Shown: in pieces, positions 54,718-55,443 of the stretch
How the letters are laid out: every line of letters begins with the position of its first letter
Numbering within the stretch: the stretch's first letter is position 1
Origin: an uncultured Planctomycetota bacterium
Lineage (GTDB): Bacteria > Planctomycetota > Phycisphaerae > Phycisphaerales > UBA5793
Reading direction: 5' to 3'
DNA: 55,443 nucleotides
Assembly: GCA_900696685.1 (NCBI GenBank)
Contig: CAADHA010000032.1
Coordinates: forward strand, 1-55,443
The notes under the pieces: generated by a model
Seen by the model: only the letters and a program-made list of their open reading frames with translations
Database searches by the model: none
Told to the model about the DNA's origin: nothing
Program-made: the position numbers and the translations under genes

Positions 54718-55313
54718 CGGTGAACAGCCGCCCCGATCCGCAGAACACGCCCTACGCACTCTTCTACCACACCATCACACCTCACGCGCGTCACGAAGAC
54801 GGCTCGGTCAAGCAGTGGTGGGACATCCACGACACCTCCCTGATCCCGCAGACGACCGGGTACGGGCACATGATGGAGGCGACGTTTGCAAAGAACCTGG
54901 AGGCGATCGACTCCGCGCTCTTCCGCGATCTGCTCGCGAATGAACCAGAAGACCGCCTTGGGGCGCTCGACGCGGACAGAAACTATCGCCCCGCGAGCAA
55001 CACGATCGTCTTCTTCCTCGGAGACAATGGAACTGATCCAACCCTCACGAACTACCGCGGCAAAGGCACGCTTTTCGAGGGTGGCGTTCGCGTGCCTCTG
55101 TTCGTGATGGGGGCGGGCGTGCCGCAGGGAGAGCCCGGTTACCCCATCATGGACAACCGGCAGATCAGCCACGTCGATTTCTACGACACGATCTGCGACA
55201 TTGTCAGCGCCCCGCCCGAGGTGCGCGACAACCCCGACGGCGCCTTTCACCGTCGCGGCAAGAGATTTGCCTGCAACATCGGATGGTCGGATCGGCCATG
55301 TATACACGAATGA
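54718..55313 (+). pseudogene. Sulfatase remnant (C-terminal part of catalytic domain)
   Basis: Plus-strand frame with NTIVFFLGDNGTDP, GKGTLFEGGVRVPLFVMGAG, and the DNRQISHVDFYDTICDI stretch: metal-binding Asp-Asn and the Gly-Gly-Arg loop of alkaline-phosphatase-fold sulfatases. The N-terminal half with the formylglycine signature C-x-P-S/A-R is absent, the frame runs back into the unrelated minus-strand fragment, and the end (CNIGWSDRPCIHE, stop near 55313) is abrupt. Broken gene. Confidence 0.7.
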
Positions 55314-55443
55314 GCACGCTCGATCACGTCATATTACATCGGATGCGCCAGGTGTGATCCGCCGCCGTCCAGAAGAGTCGCTCACAAGGTCGTGCTGAAG
55401 GCCTGTACCGCCGGCTGTTCGCGTTCAATCTGTGAGGAGTACC

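Overview
The window looks like chromosomal DNA of a GC-rich bacterium, most likely a Planctomycetota member of the Phycisphaerae type. Pointers are a CPSCGYDMRG...CPECG zinc-ribbon membrane protein, a prepilin-type secreted protein with a [21 protein letters not shown] stretch, a DUF6263-like lipoprotein, a Tyr/Pro-rich secreted protein, large antisense open frames caused by high GC, and a very large multihaem cytochrome locus. The lineage is an inference from these signs; there is no 16S gene. No phage, integrase, transposase or CRISPR was seen.

Layout. (1) 1-12.3 kb, minus strand: the S10-spc ribosomal protein cluster in conserved order, rpsJ-rplC-rplD-rplW-rplB-rpsS-rplV-rpsC-rplP-rpmC-rpsQ-rplN-rplX-rplE-rpsN-rpsH-rplF-rplR-rpsE-rplO-secY. 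rpmD (L30) is missing. Several proteins are remodelled: L22 carries an XRE-like helix-turn-helix N-terminus, L24 and S5 have long basic tails, and S14 is the short form without its zinc cysteines. A good sigma-70-type promoter lies before rpsJ. (2) 12.4-17.4 kb: a two-component module with a complete histidine kinase, a second kinase that has the phospho-acceptor His but no ATPase domain, an NtrC-type sigma-54 activator, a YgbA-like (nitrous oxide-stimulated promoter family) gene and an NTF2/SnoaL-like secreted protein. (3) 17.8-31.05 kb, plus strand: ten tightly packed genes forming an electron-transfer module. It has a Rieske protein, a cytochrome b6 that keeps the Cys used for haem c_n in b6f complexes, a subunit-IV-like protein fused to a pentahaem domain, a multihaem/cytochrome-b fusion, a NapC/NirT-like multihaem protein, three paralogous 15-motif cytochromes and two redox-dead thioredoxin-TPR proteins. 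I count 65 CXXCH, 5 CX4CH and 3 CX3CH motifs. (4) 31-55 kb: mostly housekeeping and envelope genes (sucC without sucD, manA, an ECF sigma/anti-sigma pair, a solitary atpD, a CoA-transferase/GNAT fusion, an M14 peptidase, a phosphatidyltransferase, truB, class I aldolase, 5-formyl-THF cyclo-ligase, L,D-transpeptidase), two tRNAs (Gly-CCC, Ser-GGA) and a scrambled end with a sulfatase remnant.

How it fits together. Sequences resembling sigma-54 -24/-12 promoters with exact GG-N10-GC spacing lie before the ygbA-like gene, the NTF2-like gene and the multihaem operon, all next to a sigma-54 activator gene. The most interesting hypothesis here is therefore a two-component, sigma-54-controlled respiratory module: quinol oxidation by a b6/Rieske core whose electrons pass directly into covalently fused and neighbouring multihaem wires. 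The terminal acceptor is not visible in the window; a link to nitrogen oxides is suggested only by the ygbA-like neighbour.
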